A stretch of DNA of 64,000 nucleotides from Rutpela maculata (GCA_936432065.2 OW386293.2:99593795-99657794); one strand, 5' to 3'; positions 47,027-57,817 are shown, counted from the first letter of the stretch. Numbers and translations: made by a program. The notes: generated by a model not told the origin, from the sequence alone.

Positions 47027-47094
47027 AGGACATCATCATCATCATCCTCATCGTCATTATCATCATTGGCAACTACAGCCCGTGGTGAGCCTTG

Positions 47095-47515
47095 ATCTCC
47101 TCTAATACTCCTCTCCATCCGTTCCTATCCTCCGCCAGCCTTCTCTATCTTATTATTCCAATTGTCTTAAGGTCTCATTCTGCATCGTCTATGTATTGTA
47201 GCCTTGGTCTTCCTACTGTTCGTTTACCCACTGGGCATCTCCTAGTGAATATCTTCGATAGACTGCTATTTGGATCCAAACGTTTCACGTGGCACTTTAA
47301 TGTGTTTTATGATATCCGGATCCTGGATGACCTGAAATAGTTCGAATCTGTAGCGCCTGTGCCACAAGCCGTTTTCGTTTACAGTGCCAAATGTTTTCCT
47401 CAAAATATTTATTTTGAAGCTCCCTAAGACAACCTTATCGTTTCTGAGCTCCAAACTAGTACATGTCTAATTGGTGTCTTATACAGACTACAATTCATCT
47501 TCTTTGACAAACTTT
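47095..47515 (-). pseudogene. RTE-type reverse transcriptase C-terminal remnant, copy B
   Basis: The minus strand reads ILRKTFGTVNENGLWHRRY then FELFQVIQDPDIIKHIKV and further the GRPRLQYID-type block near 47205. Downstream are decayed equivalents of the final Trp/Arg-rich motif (about 47150-47095) and a GATGAT tail. It matches 22320-22680 in copy A but retains more of the 3' end. Confidence 0.8.
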
Positions 47516-47599
47516 GACATCAATCAATGAAAGAAAAATAGGGAAAATATTTCGTGAAGTGGCCAATTTTTGTATAGTCGTAGTACTTACTTACAGATA

Positions 47600-47902
47600 C
47601 AGCAATGGCTCAACAACTCCCTTACTCCCGAACCAGTGGGGACGGAATCGAGGGGAAGATGGATCGCTAACCCCGGTTACGATCAAAGAACCAGTAGCTC
47701 CTGAAGCGATCTTGAACTCCATCTTTTGTCTATGTTCTACTGGATGTGGGGGATGCTGGCGTTGCCGAAAGCCGGCATTCCATGGTCAGTGGTATGCGGC
47801 ACTTGCCATGGTAAGTGTACGAATGGTGCACCATTAGACGACAATGTGGACGACGACGATGGTGATGATGATTTTGATTTCGATTCAGCTGACTTTTAAA
47901 AT
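47600..47902 (+). pseudogene. Cys-rich C-terminal tail of a mobile-element protein, frameshifted
   Basis: The plus strand reads LTPVTIKEPVAPEAILNSI then CLCSTGCGGCWRCRK, and after a frame change CGTCHGKCTNGAPLDDN followed by an acidic Asp-rich tail to a stop at 47897-47899. This Pro/Ala linker, Cys-rich cluster and acidic end recur in many insect repeat-encoded proteins; I recognise the pattern but not a formal family. It interrupts the RTE remnant of copy B and is absent from copy A. Confidence 0.5.
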
Positions 47903-48314
47903 GTTTAGATTTAAGATAATGTTCATGTATTGTTAATAATATAGTTTTTCTATTAGTTTTAAATTCATTCAGTATTAAAATTTCATGTATGCCATTAAAA
48001 TTCGATTTTTTTTAAATTCGTGATTTTTCCACTTTCTGCTTCTCGTAAAGTATTGATCCTAGAAAAGAAAAACGTATTTGTAGGAAATTTCATCTAGTTT
48101 AATTTTGCATGTGAACACTTTTCTGCTAGAGGTCGTAGTTTTCGAGTTATTCAAGAAAAAATCTGAAAAGGGAACCTTTAAACTACCCCCACCCACCGGC
48201 CAGGACTTTTAGTATGTTGTTCTGGGTCCCCCCCCCGACAACTGTGCAAAAATTGGCCTTTACACTAATTATTTCCCCTAATCGGCCTTTTTTGAACTTC
48301 GTTGACTGGATTAT
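47903..48314. other. non-coding rest of an insertion in copy B
   Basis: No counterpart in copy A. AT-rich with a C-run at 48227-48236. Probably the 3' part of the element whose coding tail ends at 47902. Confidence 0.35.
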
Positions 48315-48810
48315 ATTAGACTGTTGTAGCAGCATCTATTGGCCAGGAAAATTCTTCGTCTGATTTCGTCACTTACGGTGCCTGCGCTCTGTTGATTAAA
48401 GATCCTAAATATACGAGTTTATTAACTGTTTCCTGGAGAAAGCCGTCGCTGGACATATTGGATGCCTATTGCTCTTGCTGATGAATGGTGGTGGGTAATG
48501 TATTCTGTAACTCTCCTCTTTAATTGGCGCAGTTCATCATATCCCCTTTCTGTTGTATTGGGTATATTATGCCAAGATTCCATTCTGAAAGGGTTACAAT
48601 TTGTATCCGATCTTATTAAGAAGATTGTGCAAATATCTAACGAGGCTCCCCCCCCCAATTTGGGATAGTTCCGAGGGCAACTCAGAGGAGTCGGCTGCCT
48701 TATAGTTTATAAGCTTGGTAATTGCAGCTTTAGTTTCTCCTTTAGTAGGGGGAGTATCTTTAGCCCCCTGTTCACTGTTGCGGAGTGAAGTTTGATGGGG
48801 TGTTCTTCGG
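48315..48810 (-). pseudogene. RTE-type remnants, copy B (three contiguous pieces)
   Basis: On the minus strand, from 48810 down: the linker block (matching 26560-26650 in A), the motif-0 block PIQQKGDMMNCAN followed by a stop (about 48560-48520), and the block YLGSLIN / TVSDEIRRRIFLANRC (about 48415-48350). Without the two insertions of copy A the pieces are adjacent. This shows that the reverse transcriptase core was already deleted before the duplication. Confidence 0.75.
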
Positions 48811-48814
48811 CTCT

Positions 48815-50450
48815 TGCCTATTGTGTTCGTTTCCGTGTTTTTGTTATTTCTTCAAGCTGTCCTTGCTGATGTTCTTTCTTCCTTCTTTTGTGTACTCTTT
48901 TTCCTCCCTTTTTACTCATATTATAAGCGGAGGAAAATTTACAATAATTATCGTAGAAAAAATTAATTTTTTCTACATAAATCCATTCTATATAGTATGC
49001 TGAACTCAAATATCACAAGTGTACGTATGTTTGACTATATGTGTATGTATGTATGTGCGTAGACAGTTTCCTATAAACTTGATGATTTCTGTTATTTTAT
49101 TACAATTTTAGAGCAAAATGTTATTAAGGTTTTTGATTAAGGGTGGCAGTGCCGTACTTAAGAAAATGATTTCGTAATTCGGCACTTTCACCTATACCCC
49201 TGAACCGATTGAAAAAATTCTTTGATAGGCTTTTAGAGAAAACTTGATAGAATGATATCAGACTATTGAAATTAAGAAAAAAAAATGATTTTCGCACGAG
49301 AAAAAAAAAATTTTCCTTCTTTAGTTTTCAATATAGTTTTCAACCATTCTATAAAGTTGTCTCTAAAAGCCCATCAAATAATTTTTTGAATCGATTTAGT
49401 ACAAATTGTCGAATTACGTTCACCAAACCGCCCACAGTACACAAAACTAGAAAGACGTACAAGATATTAAAACTATTATCAAGCGTTTCTCTCAGATCAG
49501 AACGAACTTGACGTAAGTTAGGTGATAACATCCATTTTACTTTAAAACGTAATTAAGTTATTTATAATAAGACTATTACGAAACGAATAAAAATTGCACT
49601 TGGGCGTTGCTGACTGCGAATATCTGTTTGATTTAAAATTTTTATTTCGAATTTAGAACATACGTAACTTAGCACGGTAGAATATTTTCTATTGAAATTA
49701 AGCCAAAGATGTGTAAACTGTTTTGTTTTATATAAATTATGTTTTATTTTAACGCTAGCGCAAAATGTTACTAAGGATACTGATTAAACACAAAAATACG
49801 AAGATTTACAGGATAACAAAACTGTGATATACAGTGTGTCTCTCAGGTTCGAGCGAAATTTAAGTAAATTTGGTAACATGTCGGTGTTACTTTAAAATGT
49901 TTCTATTTAAGAAGACTTTACAAACCAGATCAAAGTTGCAGTTGGGCATTGCCGACTACTTATTAGGAGAATTAAAGAAATACTGGCTGTGGTATCACAT
50001 AAAATGAATTGTGCCGTGTTTGATCAAAATGTTAATCAAATGATATTCACAGACAACCACACCAGACTGCAACTTCAACTCGTTATTTTTCAAATAGATA
50101 TTTGTAATTTTCACTCGTTTCATGTATGCCTAGGTGACAAACTGTATAAGAGAAAAGATTAAAAGTACAATTTTTATATAAATAACAAAACAAATTTTGA
50201 ATCTTCTAAAAATTGGATAATTTGTGAATATTTCCTAAGGAAGCTATTGCCCTCTGTGAATGGTGTCATAAAGTTGTTCCAAGAAGACTCCACGTGCAAA
50301 TATTTTTTGTATGTTTTATCTTTTCTTATATTAAGCTACAAGTTATAGTTATTGAAAAAAATAAAAATCACACTAACACACATTGTTAAATTTCACTATT
50401 TGGCGGTGTTGTCTCAAAATTTCTTATAATTTTTAATCAACTTTAAAAAA
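48815..50450. other. duplicated non-coding DNA, distal end of copy B
   Basis: Aligns with 26770-28065 of copy A, with an extra inverted pair around 49190-49430 (tctttgataggcttttagag versus ctctaaaagcccatcaaata). No gene. Confidence 0.5.
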
Positions 50451-50496
50451 TTAAAAAAGGAGGAGATACTCAATTCGAGATATATCTATGTTTTTT

Positions 50497-51655
50497 TATA
50501 CAGGCTGTCCATTTTATCAGGGCCCTCGAGAATATCTCACTTAATATCGGTCGTGCAAAAAAATTGTTTCTACGAAAATTGTCCCGATTTTTATTAGCTA
50601 CAAAATGGTTTAAAGACATTTGAAATCCATGGCCTACTTTAAGAGTTATGACGGAAAATATTGAAAATGCCGAATATGTCTAAGTAAAATATCTCCGTTA
50701 TTTGAAGAGATACGGCGAAAATTCTAAGACGAAAATTTTTTGCAGGACAGGGTATTTTAACGAGGTTTTATCTAAATTTTTTCAAAGCCGCTGTATTTTG
50801 AGATTTACTCTTCAGGGTGTTAATTTTTTTTTTAAACGGACAGGAAATGACGGCATTGAACAAAGTATTTTCTTCCCTTTTCAACGATATGTCACATGCC
50901 ATATTTATTCATTGAAACTGAGCAAGTAATTATAAAAACATTTTTTAAATCAATAAATTTTTTTTAACTTGCGTCATACTTGCCGTGGAGAAGTATGATT
51001 AAATAAAACGATTAAAAAATTTAGTAAGTTTTTCAAATCTAATAAAATAAATTTAGCTAACAAAAAAAAATAATAAAATAATTGTGTTAATGTTTGATTA
51101 TAGTAAAGATTTGAATAACTCACTGAATTTTTTAATTGTTTTATTTAATCATACTTCTCCACGGCAAGTATGATGCTAGTTTTAAAAAAAATATATCGGT
51201 TTAAAAAATGTTTTTATAATTACTTGTTCAGTTTCAATCAATAAATATGGCATGTGTTATATCGTTGAAAAAGGAGTTAAATACTCTATTTAATGCCGCC
51301 ATTTCCCGCCCATTTCAAAAAAAAATTTTAAGACCCTGAAGAGTAAATCTCAAAATGTAGCGGTTTTGAAAAAATTTAGATAAAACCTCGTTGAAATACT
51401 CTGTTTTGCAAAAAAAATTCGCCTTAGAATTTTCGCCGTAACTCTTCAAATAACGGAGATATTTTATTTAGATATATTCGGCATGTTCGATATTTTCCGT
51501 CATAACCCTTAAAGTAGGCCATGGATTTCAAATGTCTTTAAACCATTTTGTAGCTTATAAAAATCGGCACAATTTTCGTAGAAACAATTTTTTTTCACGA
51601 CCGGTATTAAGTGAGATATTCTCGAGGGCCCTGATAAAATGGACACCCTGTATAT
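50497..51655. mobile_element. 1.16 kb inverted-repeat element with tacagg-gtcc ends
   Basis: Ends tatacaggctgtccatttta and (reverse complement of the right end) tatacagggtgtccatttta head two arms of roughly 520-560 bases. The arms stay complementary through agggccctcgagaatatctc, ggcctactttaa, tgttttatttaatcatactt-type blocks and cttgccgtggagaagtatga, around a spacer of about 60-110 AT-rich bases. The end motif is shared with the mariner-type element at 1-1767. No coding capacity. A transcript would form a long double-stranded RNA. Confidence 0.85.
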
Positions 51656-51838
51656 ATTTTCAATTATTACTCTGAATTTACTTAAGCGATTTCTATGGAG
51701 TCTTTCTAAAATGCTTCGCTATGTCCCATAATAGTTTCAAGTTACGGCTAGTGTAAGATGAGTAAAAATTGAAAAAAAAGGTTATTTAGCCTCAAATTGG
51801 GCGGATATGCTAGTGATAAAAATTCAAATTTTATCGGA
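51656..51838. other. non-coding spacer
   Basis: Nothing recognised between the inverted-repeat element and the LINE-like 3' tail. Confidence 0.3.
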
Positions 51839-51839
51839 A

Positions 51840-52661
51840 TTGATTGATTGATTTACCAGCGTGCGGTATTCATTGCTGCCACTCCCAGGAAATATACCGC
51901 TGGCTACGTCCACGCTGGGTTGAATTAGGGCCATGTCTGTTGCCAGCAGCGAGAGCCACATGACGCACGATAGAATGGTGGAATGTGGGACGGGAAATGT
52001 AGTATTTGTGAGATGTGTTACCGCATTGTGTCTTGAAGGAGCGTTTCAGCTCTTTTTTTTGTGTTTTTGCATCTAGACTTCTGCCTCTTCTGAAACTTCT
52101 GTTTCTTTCATTTCTGATTTCGTCAGAGCATATATTCTTGAGATTTCTTTATGGTATACCTTTTTTCTTGTCGTTCTTTCCTAGTACGCTCAGTGCTTTC
52201 CTAGTTTGTTCAAGATCCTCTCAAATATTGTTATTCACGTTATGGTCTCCCTGTTTTCAGTTTATAGTCGTTAATATTAGCGGTTCCTTCAGTAAATGTG
52301 TCGGATCCTTTGCCTGGACATGTCCCCAGTACTTCGTTGGGAATATTTCTAACCACTTCATAATTGTCTTCCCTCCTATTTTGTTGGGCGTTTTATGTCG
52401 TTGCTTTAGTCCCAATTGTTTTGCAAGTAGGTAGACGGTGTCTCTTTCAGCTCTTCTCAGACTGCTTCTGTTGGCTTCTGCCGTTGCCACGTTCTTGAGC
52501 AGTATGATAACTATGAATATCGTCTTGATCTTTTCCTTCTTCTCTTGTTGGGTCTGTAGGTGACTTCTGTCTTCTGCGCTGTAGTGGGTGAATATTTCAG
52601 GTGTATTGTGTGTTTTGTTATTCTCTTTACGTATTTTCTCTTTTCGTATTTCCAGATTCAT
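51840..52661 (-). pseudogene. degenerate LINE-like 3' region
   Basis: On the minus strand the segment ends in aatcaatcaatcaat (51854-51840), a short-repeat tail typical of non-LTR elements, preceded by a GC-richer 3' region (agcgtggacgtagccagcgg). Upstream a 134-codon frame (52661-52257) reads for example EANRSSLRRAERDTVYLLAK and has no recognised domain. Stops follow. Assignment as a LINE rests on the tail and composition. Confidence 0.4.
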
Positions 52662-53122
52662 ATTTTGTGATCTGTGTTGACTCCTGTTGTCCTTTTTGCT
52701 TTAATATTTTTGACCCATTCTCTTATCTTCCTGCCTACCAAGATATGATTTATTTATTGAGTTGAGTTTCTGCTGCTTTAGTAGTTATCAAGATGCTCCA
52801 TATGTTCTTTTGCTCTGTGTATTTTCTTAGGAATCATTTTCCTGAGACAAACCTGTGTCATGCATACCTCCATTGAGATGCCGTAAGAATTCAGTCTTGA
52901 CGCTGCACAGCGACAATGGCCCATTGATTATTTCTGATCTAATCCATATTAAATTCGTTTGAATGCTTTTACCAATTATGAGAACCTTACTTGAAAGTTA
53001 GGTATACTTTAACAGTAATGCGTTATTGATTAGTACGTGCTTAATTTATATTAAACTTGTTTGAATATTTTTAGTGAGTTTATTTATTATGAGAAAATAA
53101 TTTATTTGAAAATTCACATAGG
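52662..53122. other. non-coding stretch
   Basis: No gene seen. It contains two related short segments (about 52930-52985 and 53030-53095, taattcgtttgaat / taaacttgtttgaat types) that may be fragments of one repeat. Confidence 0.3.
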
Positions 53123-53542
53123 AAAGGACCCCGCACATTTCTAATGGGAAGTGGCCCTTGGTGAACATGCCTAAAATTAAAATATGTTATATGTTCCTCT
53201 TGACCTGTTCATCAAAAGTTCTCATGGGCACAAAGTCTTAAAATGGACAGTTTTCGAGATACAAGGGGGTGAAAAATCGTCTTTTCACCCCCCCTGACTT
53301 TGTGCCCATGACAACTTTTGATATACAGGTCAAGAGGAACAACATATTTTAACGTCAGCCTTTTCACCAAGGGCCATAAGAAACAATAAAATTCTGTAAA
53401 GTCGTATCTTCACTCCCTTGTATTTCGAAAACTGTCCATTTTCAGACTTAGTGCCATGAGAACTTTTGATGTAGAGGCCAAGAGGAACCAACATATTTTA
53501 ATTTCAGCCATTTTCACCCATAAGAAATGTGCGGGGTCCTTT
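53123..53542. repeat. MITE-like element with aaaggaccccgcacattt ends
   Basis: aaaggaccccgcacatttct at the left is mirrored by aaatgtgcggggtccttt at the right. Arms of about 140 bases share ttcctcttgacct, aaaagttctcatgg and ggacagttttcgagatacaa. An extra reverse arm (about 53285-53365) sits in the middle, so three arm copies are present. Non-coding. Confidence 0.75.
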
Positions 53543-53599
53543 ATACGATCACACTTTAATAGCGATGCATTATTGATTATTTCGGGTTATTATTATCAC

Positions 53600-55960
53600 C
53601 ATTATTTATTTATTTATTTATTGAGAACATTGTTCAACAGGTAGATAACCCAATTATAGAACAGGAGAGTAAGCAAAAACAATAAAGTTAAATGTAGGTA
53701 CATTGAAAAAAAAATTGAACATACTTAAATATGAACATTAAGACATGTGGTAACATAAAAGAGAAAATATGGTCACAGACTTACAAACATAACATATACA
53801 TATAATAAAATATAATGTGAGCTAAAACAAAAAAAATAAAAAAAAATGTGTACAAGTATAAAAAAATTAATATTAAGTGAAAGAAGTAGGTAACAAGATG
53901 GGAAGAAGAAAAACAAATTATTTATTTAAGTAAAACGTTTTTATGTCATTAAGGCTGCAACTAAATATATCAAGATTATTACCGGCTGCATTGCAATTGT
54001 TACAAGCTGAATATAAAGGTGAATGTTTAAGAATATTAGTGCGAGGTGTCAATAGATAAAACGTTAAGTTCTCCCTAGAGGTTATTCTCGGTACGATGAA
54101 GTTCAGTTGAGATAATATTTCTTGACAATCTGTGATATTTTGAACGATTTTAAAGACAAATACATGTGAGAAATATTTACGCCTAATTTCCAGACTTGAC
54201 ATAGAGTGTCTCTCGAGCAAGTCCTGCTGCGGAAAGCCGATAGGTGGATAAACACCATCAGATTTAAACGACAAAAATTTTAAAAATCGACGTTGTATGG
54301 ATTCTACGGTATTGATGTGCGTATTGTAATATGGAGACCATACAGGAGAAGCATACTCAAGCTTGGGTCTGACAAAACTAAAGTAAAGCAATTTTATTGT
54401 ATCGCTGTTCGTGAAATCTCGACAATTCCGCGCTATAAATCCATACGTCTTAGTAGCCTCTGAGACGATGGTGTCTATATGTGACGTAAAAGAAAGTTTT
54501 GAATCAAAGATAACGTCAAGATCGCGAAATGTTGTGGGAAGAATTAGATTGACATTGTCAAGATTGTAATCAAATATTATGTGTGTGGATTTGTTTGAAA
54601 AAGACATTATGTTACACTTATTGGCATTTAAAAGCAACTTATTTTCCTGGCACCAGGCATTCACGTTCTCCAAGTTTCTTTGTAGATGGAAACAATCCTC
54701 GATAATATTAACAACACTATAAGTCTTTAGATCATCAGCATAAATGAGACAATTGACATCTAAAACATCTACAATATCATTGATGAAAATTATAAATAAC
54801 AAGGGACCAAGTATGGATCCTTGTGGGACTCCGGACGTTGCCAAATATTCGCCCGACTTAAAACCATTAGAAACAACATATTGCGTCCTGTTATATAAGT
54901 ATGACTCAAACAGTGTAATTAAAGCATGCGACATGCCAAAGTAACTAAGTTTATGTAGTATCAAATTGTGATCAAGCCGGTCGAAAGCTTTAGAGAAATC
55001 TGTATAAATTACATCCGTCTGAGTCCGTGTATCTAGAGATTCAGCTATAAACTGAGTAACACAAACCAAATTTGTTACTGTAGAACGGCCTCGCATAAAG
55101 CCATGTTGGAAGACCGATATATTCGTAGAGACATGGTGATATATGAAATCGTGTAATAAAATTTCTAATGCTTTGCAAAAGTTGCAAATGATAGAAATCG
55201 GTCGAAAGTTGGTAATATCAAACCTATCCCCTTTTTTGTAAATTGGACACACTTTCGAGCATTTCCACAATTTGGGTATTTCACAGTTACTGATACATAA
55301 GTTGAAAAGTATTTTTAGGGGGTATGCCAGCACATATGCACAATGTTTCAACAGAAATGCGGGTATTCTGTCAGGGCCGGTTGTCATTTTGGGTTTTATT
55401 TTCTTTAGTGCAGCCGTTACTTGACTCTCATTAAATTCCCGTAAGTGAAAAGTTGAGTTAAATCTTGGTACCTCTACCGGTCTCTGGGAGAAGAGAGATG
55501 AAGGTAAATAAGATTTACAGAAAAAATCAGCAAAAGCATTAACAATATCATTCGGGTCATCTAACTGGCGTTCGTTATAGGACATTTGACTGGAAATGTT
55601 AGACGTTCCTTTTTTGTTATTAATGAAACCCCAAAATTTACATGGATCATTTTTTATATTAGTTTCAGCTGTTTGAACGTAAATCTTATAGGATATATTA
55701 ATGTCCGATTTTATTCTAGATCTCAGTATTTTAAATTCGTCTAATGTACGCGTATCCCCGTTTCCCTTATATAAACGCCAAAGTCTAGCTTTTAACTTGA
55801 TATTATTTATAATCCGAGAGTTGTACCATGGGGGATATTTTTTCTTGTTGGTAGCTGGGAATTTGGGTACACAGAGATCAATAATGAAGTAAAGTTTATC
55901 ATAAAAACTAGTTGCTTCTTCCACCATATCATGCGTAATTATTTTGACTGGCTTGGTTAT
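53600..55960 (-). mobile_element. 5'-truncated non-LTR retrotransposon
   Basis: The body holds the reverse transcriptase ORF, a 3' UTR of about 290 bases with ggttatctacctgttgaac, and an (AATA)n tail at about 53625-53603. The 5' part with the endonuclease is missing. It ends near 55960, where the Foldback-like element begins. The LINE tail at 41449-41925 belongs to a related family. Confidence 0.85.
53918..55927 (-). CDS. reverse transcriptase of a Jockey/CR1-superfamily LINE, N-terminally truncated
   Basis: 669 codons without a stop. The N-terminal linker YPPWYNSRIINNIKLKARLW precedes the reverse transcriptase. Its motifs occur in order: TTGPDRIPAFLLKHCA (about residue 180), VCPIYKKGDRFDITNFRPIS (about 226), GFMRGRSTVTNL, TDFSKAFDRLDHNLIL (about 306), SGVPQGSILGPLLFIIFIND (about 364) and the catalytic YADD box in LIYADDLKTYS (about 392). 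The thumb and a C-terminal region with CNNCN follow; there is no RNase H. The enzyme would copy its own RNA at a nicked target. The APE endonuclease and any ORF1 are absent because of 5' truncation, and an upstream in-frame stop lies just before the ATG. So this is probably a dead-on-arrival copy, though the open frame suggests recent insertion. Confidence 0.9.
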   Translation of the reverse strand: MVEEATSFYDKLYFIIDLCVPKFPATNKKKYPPWYNSRIINNIKLKARLWRLYKGNGDTRTLDEFKILRSRIKSDINISYKIYVQTAETNIKNDPCKFWGFINNKKGTSNISSQMSYNERQLDDPNDIVNAFADFFCKSYLPSSLFSQRPVEVPRFNSTFHLREFNESQVTAALKKIKPKMTTGPDRIPAFLLKHCAYVLAYPLKILFNLCISNCEIPKLWKCSKVCPIYKKGDRFDITNFRPISIICNFCKALEILLHDFIYHHVSTNISVFQHGFMRGRSTVTNLVCVTQFIAESLDTRTQTDVIYTDFSKAFDRLDHNLILHKLSYFGMSHALITLFESYLYNRTQYVVSNGFKSGEYLATSGVPQGSILGPLLFIIFINDIVDVLDVNCLIYADDLKTYSVVNIIEDCFHLQRNLENVNAWCQENKLLLNANKCNIMSFSNKSTHIIFDYNLDNVNLILPTTFRDLDVIFDSKLSFTSHIDTIVSEATKTYGFIARNCRDFTNSDTIKLLYFSFVRPKLEYASPVWSPYYNTHINTVESIQRRFLKFLSFKSDGVYPPIGFPQQDLLERHSMSSLEIRRKYFSHVFVFKIVQNITDCQEILSQLNFIVPRITSRENLTFYLLTPRTNILKHSPLYSACNNCNAAGNNLDIFSCSLNDIKTFYLNK

Positions 55961-56029
55961 TAATTACACAGGCATACAAAAAATAAAAAAGGTCATGTAC
56001 TTTTTTACCGACTATTATATCTATATATA

Positions 56030-56955
56030 TTTTGGGGCGCTGAAACAGAATCCGAGGTCAGAATTGTCACATGTCGTCAATATTTTCATGTAAGCTCAAG
56101 AAACAGCTTAGAACAAGCTTGAAACCGGGTAAAAAATAAATTGAGAAATTAAACGGATTGACCCACGTTTCTATACGTATTTTGGTGCGCTAAAACCGAG
56201 TCCGAGGTCAGAATTGTCACATGTTAATATTTTCATGTACGCTCAAAAAATAGCTGAGAACAAGCTGAAACCGGGTATAAAGTAAACCGAAAGATTAAAC
56301 GAGTTGACCCATGTTTCTATACATATTTTGGGGCGCTGAAACCGAATCCAAGGTTAGAATTGTCACATCGTTAATATTTTCATGTAAGCTCAAAAAACAG
56401 GTTAGAACAAGCCTGAAACTGGGTAAAAAGTCAATTGAGAGATTAAACGAGTTGACACATGTTTCATGTTTCTGTAAGTATTTTGGTGCACTGAAGCCGA
56501 GTCCGAAGTCAGAAATGTCGTCAATATTTTCATGTAAGCTCAAAAAACAGCTTAGAACAAAAATGAAACCGGGTATAAAGTAAACTGAGAGATTCAATTA
56601 AACGAGTCGACCCATGCTTCTATACGTACTTTGGGACGCTGAAACCGAATCCGAGGTCAGAATTGTCACATATCGTCAATATTTTTATGTAAACACAAAA
56701 AACATCTTAGAACAGGCCTGAAACCGGGTGAAAAGTAAATCGAAAGATTAGACGAGGTAACCCATGTTTCTATACGTATTTTGGGACGCTGAAACCGAAT
56801 CCGAGGTCAGAATTGTCACATGTCGTCAATATTTTCCTGTGAGGTAAAGAAACAGCTTAGAGCAAGCCTGAAATAGAGTAAAAAGTAAATGGGCAGATTA
56901 AACGAGTTGACGCATGTTTCTAAACGTATTTTGGGGCGCTAAAACCGAATCCTAC
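56030..56955 (+). repeat. about 150-bp tandem array, left arm of FB1
   Basis: The ttttgg(g/t)gcgct block recurs at about 56030, 56179, 56327, 56479, 56628, 56779 and 56930. The monomers vary and the last is cut at 56955 by the LTR-like sequence. Confidence 0.9.
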
Positions 56956-57555
56956 TGTCGCTACAACAATTAACAATCTAATGCCTGTCACTCTGACAAT
57001 TAATAAACATCTGTTATATCTATAACCAAATTCTTTGACATACGTTGATTTGACATTCAGTTGATGCAGCGTTGGTCACTTTGGTTCGCGGCGTTAGGCA
57101 AATAATTAAGTTCGCAACTTCCTTTCAACAAATACTGATGCTTAACGTAGGAACGACTCTCGCATAGGGTAGCGGCGGTCTTATACGTAGTAACAATCGA
57201 AAGGTCAAGTTCGTCTAGGGCAAAACCTCTCACTATCTAACTCGAAGTGATTATCAAACAAGACACAGACGTTGTATCAAGAACTCTCACCACCCGACAA
57301 GTGTCATTCATACGCCGTGACAACTGTATTTGAGATTAGGATGTTGCGGACCTTCTAGTATTCTCTCCGGGATGAGAATGAATTTCTGAACTCCTGCATC
57401 GGCTTTTATAGTGGAAGGTTGCTAGGTCCGTGACGTATCATTATTTACGTCGTTGTTTTAGTTAAATTATTGCAATAAACCCACTTCACTCTCGTTAGTT
57501 TGTACTATTACATTTAAAAGTGAATATAAATACACCGTTAGACCCCCTTTACTTC
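56956..57555 (-). repeat. LTR-like sequence of a gypsy-type element
   Basis: On the minus strand a purine-rich run (gtaaaggggg, 57558-57549) resembles a polypurine tract. It is followed by about 600 bases with a TATA/initiator promoter and then a GC-richer part, ending gttgtagcgacag at the array. Position downstream of coding remnants fits a 3' LTR. A matching 5' LTR was not found, so the exact ends are uncertain. Confidence 0.5.
57379..57410 (-). promoter_or_regulatory. TATA box and initiator in the LTR-like sequence
   Basis: TATAAAAG starts at 57410 and TCATTC, a full match to the arthropod TCAKTY initiator, puts +1 at A57379, 31 bases away. This is the arrangement expected for an LTR promoter. 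Confidence 0.6.
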
Positions 57556-57625
57556 ACAAAAAAAAATAGAAAAAAAATATATATATATGTATGAACGAAC
57601 ACATAAACAAAAAAAGAGTTTTTTT

Positions 57626-57817
57626 TTACGGATCACTTGACTTCAATGTAAGCCATTCTCCTGTATCGAGTTTAAATCGATAGCTCTTCTTCCTCTTTAC
57701 ATTTTTAGGTCGAAGCTTTTGTGGTTTTTCGTCGTCTGGTATTGATACCATCCTGGTTTCACTTTCTTTCTCTCCTTTCATCGCTTGTTCACGGTCGTCC
57801 CCCATCCATTGAGACAA
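57626..57817 (-). pseudogene. 63-codon ORF, possible end of a gypsy-type polyprotein
   Basis: A basic, charged protein (KPQKLRPKNVKRKKSYRFKL then DTGEWLTLKSSDP) ends 70 bases before the polypurine-like run. It could be the last part of a retroelement ORF. No domain can be named. It may have started upstream of this ATG. Confidence 0.35.

Larger units (their letters stand above)
31730..50450. repeat. segmental duplication, copy B (tandem partner 5640-28065)
   Basis: Same order and orientation as copy A: RNase H remnant, WD40 gene with promoter, RTE remnants, distal non-coding block. Shorter because it lacks six insertions found in A. It has its own insertions: a LINE tail (41449-41925), Jockey and hairpin sequence (45250-47065) and a Cys-rich element tail (about 47515-48310). 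Confidence 0.9.

Noticed and set aside
47514..47600. N-terminal part of the 107-codon plus-strand ORF as a real protein start
   Set aside because: Only the downstream Pro/Ala and Cys-rich portion resembles a known repeat-encoded pattern, and that is frameshifted; the start is arbitrary.
52015..52434. 139-codon hydrophobic plus-strand ORF
   Set aside because: It overlaps the minus-strand LINE-like frame and is a low-complexity Leu/Phe/Ser translation, best explained as its antisense.
54744..55892. Plus-strand ORFs of 63-66 codons
   Set aside because: They are antisense to the clear reverse transcriptase ORF.
56295..56597. Overlapping 90-100 codon ORFs on both strands
   Set aside because: They are open only because of the 150-bp tandem monomer and have no domain.
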